Of a stretch of DNA of 26,162 nucleotides, positions 24,776 through 26,162 are shown piece after piece. How positions within the stretch are numbered: position 1 is the first letter of the stretch; every line of letters begins with the position of its first letter. The stretch lies in assembly GCA_024699595.1 (NCBI GenBank), contig JAILPG010000344.1:1-26162 (forward strand). Reading direction: 5' to 3'. Origin of the DNA: Lachnospiraceae bacterium. GTDB lineage: Bacteria > Bacillota_A > Clostridia > Lachnospirales > Lachnospiraceae. The notes beneath the pieces are model-generated. The model was not told the DNA's origin. It worked only from the letters and a program-made list of their open reading frames with translations, and did no database searches. The translations under genes and the position numbers were made by a program.

Positions 24776-26017
24776 ATGGCAGATGAAAACAACTTTGTAA
24801 CATCGGAAACCGATCAGAAGTTCTTAGACGGAATATCCGATGGCGACACTAAATCCTTAGCATCGCTCCTTGTTGACATTAAGAACAGGAGTGACAGTGA
24901 GTTAAAGCTCATGAAGACCCAGACTACGATAGCTATCATTTCATCAGTTATCTCACTGGTAATTGTTATCGTTCTGGCAATCGCTGTAGGGTCCATCGTT
25001 CCCAAGATCAACGGTATCGTTGCAAATGCCAACGCTGCAATAGCTCAGGCACAGGATATGTTGACATCGGCGAATGAAGTTGTTGCAAATCTGAACCAGA
25101 TCTCTAATGATGTTGCTGCCATCGACATCGACGGAATCGTAAAGAATGTTGACGATCTCGTAGTAACAGGTCAGCAGAAGATCATCGAAGTAACGGATCA
25201 GGTTGCACAGCTCGATATGGCAAGCGTTAACAGCGTTCTCACCGAGGTAGCAAATCTCGATATGGACAGCGTTAACAAGACCATCGCTGAAGTTTCAGCT
25301 ATCGACATGGCAGGCATCAACAAGACTATCGCTGGGGTAGCTTCAATTGATGTTGACGGTATCAACAAGACCATCGCCGAGGCTTCAGCTATCGACATAG
25401 CAGGCGTAAACAAGACCTTATCAAGCGTAGCCGCTCTGGATATAGCTTCTATCAACAAGACCATCGCCGAAGTTTCAGCTATCGACATGGCAGGCGTAAA
25501 CAAGACTATCAACGAAGTTGCAAGTCTTGATATCGCAAGTGTTAACAACACTCTTGCTGCAGTATCAGCTATTGATGTTGCAAGCATTAACCAGACAATC
25601 GATGAGATCCTTAAGGTTGACGTAAATGCAATCAACGATACGATCTACAAGGCTAATTCCTTTGATATGGATGGTGTTAACAACACTGTTGGAGAACTTT
25701 CAAAGCTTGACATGGGCGCTGTAAACGACACTATTGGAGAGATTTCAAAGCTTGATATGGGTGCTGTAAACGACACTCTCAATGATGTATCTTCAGTTGA
25801 TGTTAAGCAGCTTAACGATGCTATTGGCGAAGTAGCCAGCGTGGATGTTAGTGGCGTCAATAATGCAATCCAGGATATTGCAACTGTTGATTTCTCAGGG
25901 CTCAATGATTCTATCGGCGGACTTATGAACTTCGATATCTCCGGACTTAATGCCGGAATCGAAAGCTTAGCAGAGACCGTAGAGCCTTTAGCAAGATTAT
26001 TCACAAGAGCAAGGTAA
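24776..26017 (+). CDS. Single-pass membrane protein with seventeen 15-residue repeats, function unknown
   Basis: The 413 residues comprise a soluble N-terminus (1-49), one membrane helix (about 50-73), an A/N/Q-rich helical linker (about 80-142), seventeen ungapped 15-residue units (143-397), and a short end containing VEPLARLF. The unit consensus is roughly V-A-x-I-D-[MIV]-x-x-[VI]-N-x-T-I-x-E; Asp5 and Asn10 are the most constant. Positive charges before the helix (K36, R38, K44, K47) suggest N-in/C-out, placing the repeats outside. A 15-residue period fits four helical turns, so a long coiled-coil-like rod is plausible. From memory, short clostridial proteins with one membrane helix and a similar LNxAIxDLxxVVEPL end exist; this looks like an expanded relative. 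The function is unknown. The promoter and GGAAGG site suggest high expression. Confidence 0.85.
   Translation: MADENNFVTSETDQKFLDGISDGDTKSLASLLVDIKNRSDSELKLMKTQTTIAIISSVISLVIVIVLAIAVGSIVPKINGIVANANAAIAQAQDMLTSANEVVANLNQISNDVAAIDIDGIVKNVDDLVVTGQQKIIEVTDQVAQLDMASVNSVLTEVANLDMDSVNKTIAEVSAIDMAGINKTIAGVASIDVDGINKTIAEASAIDIAGVNKTLSSVAALDIASINKTIAEVSAIDMAGVNKTINEVASLDIASVNNTLAAVSAIDVASINQTIDEILKVDVNAINDTIYKANSFDMDGVNNTVGELSKLDMGAVNDTIGEISKLDMGAVNDTLNDVSSVDVKQLNDAIGEVASVDVSGVNNAIQDIATVDFSGLNDSIGGLMNFDISGLNAGIESLAETVEPLARLFTRAR
25202..25966 (+). repeat. Tandem 45-bp repeat array (17 units) inside the membrane protein gene
   Basis: The period is exactly 45 bp with no frame break. Some units are nearly identical at DNA level: 25274-25315 and 25454-25495 match in 41 of 42 bases at an offset of 180 bp (four units). 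Two adjacent units near 25706-25780 are also close copies. The early units are more alike than the last four. Confidence 0.92.
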
Positions 26018-26038
26018 GCTAAGAAAGGTAATTTAATA

Positions 26039-26162
26039 ATGTTAGGTGCAGATGCAATGGCAAAATGCCTTGAGGCAGAGGAGGTTTGTGCTGTATTCGG
26101 TTATCCGGGTGTCGCTATATGTCCATTCTTTAACAGCATGTTATCAAACAAAATCGACAGAA
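26039..26162 (+). CDS. Acetolactate-synthase-like TPP enzyme, N-terminal fragment (runs off the window)
   Basis: Only 41 residues are visible. They read as the start of a thiamine-diphosphate enzyme PYR domain: an opening GADAMAKCLEAEEVCAVFGYPG, matching the 'G...CL...GV..VFGYPG' start of acetolactate synthase large subunits and relatives. The usual GGA after YPG reads GVA, followed by ICPFF, as I recall from a Lachnospiraceae subgroup. The catalytic glutamate lies beyond the window. An AAAGG (26024-26028) precedes ATG 26039, 21 bases after the repeat-protein gene. Related TPP enzymes such as indolepyruvate or sulfopyruvate decarboxylase cannot be ruled out. Confidence 0.65.
   Translation, partial: MLGADAMAKCLEAEEVCAVFGYPGVAICPFFNSMLSNKIDR

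Noticed and set aside
25198..25635. Antisense reading frame across the repeat gene
   Set aside because: It is a mirror of the 45-bp coding repeat, with no ribosome site or promoter on the minus strand.
25202..25966. CRISPR array
   Set aside because: The 45-bp period is continuous coding sequence with no spacers and keeps one frame throughout.

Overview
The window reads as chromosomal DNA of an anaerobic Firmicute, most likely Lachnospiraceae (Butyrivibrio/Roseburia-like). This rests on recognised protein families (Rex, a Re-citrate-synthase-type enzyme next to NADP-isocitrate dehydrogenase, BspA-like LRR surface protein, the Asp/Phe-rich tail on a GT-C membrane protein), on AGG/AGA- and ATA-rich codon use with moderate GC, and on strong GGAGG ribosome sites. 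The genus is not resolved. All 20 protein genes and the one tRNA lie on the + strand, and both ends of the window cut genes.

Layout: (1) 2-1336, 3' part of a C-terminally anchored LRR surface protein. (2) 1380-4021, a 2-oxoglutarate/glutamate-precursor pair: probable Re-citrate synthase and NADP-IDH. (3) 4005-4182, a composite palindromic repeat fused to the icd stop codon and running into the rex ribosome site. (4) 4190-8157, rex, a coiled-coil protein, the NAD(P)HX repair fusion and alanine racemase, partly overlapping. (5) 8264-11043, a YebC-family factor and a GT-C-like membrane protein with a long charged tail. (6) 11141-11213, tRNA-Thr(CGT). (7) 11296-16920, argH, asd, a PAS/GGDEF/EAL protein with degenerate motifs and an ATPase_2/DUF234-type protein with degenerate motifs, all nearly touching. 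(8) 17060-19307, a complete polar amino acid ABC importer. (9) 19313-24610, topoisomerase III, a left-handed beta-helix protein and a cobalamin-dependent methionine synthase without a reactivation domain. (10) 24776-26017, a strongly promoted single-pass membrane protein carrying seventeen 15-residue repeats. (11) 26039 to the end, the start of an acetolactate-synthase-like TPP enzyme.

Much of the region is central nitrogen and amino acid metabolism (glutamate skeleton, Arg, Asp family, Met, D-Ala, amino acid import) with redox sensing by Rex. The least explained parts are the 15-residue repeat protein, the paired pseudoenzyme-like signalling genes behind argH-asd, the palindromic element between icd and rex, and the GT-C protein's tail. 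There is no gene-free stretch over 300 bases; the longest gaps (about 165-170 bases) hold the icd-rex repeat and the promoter region of the repeat protein. I see no CRISPR array, insertion sequence, phage gene or classical riboswitch.
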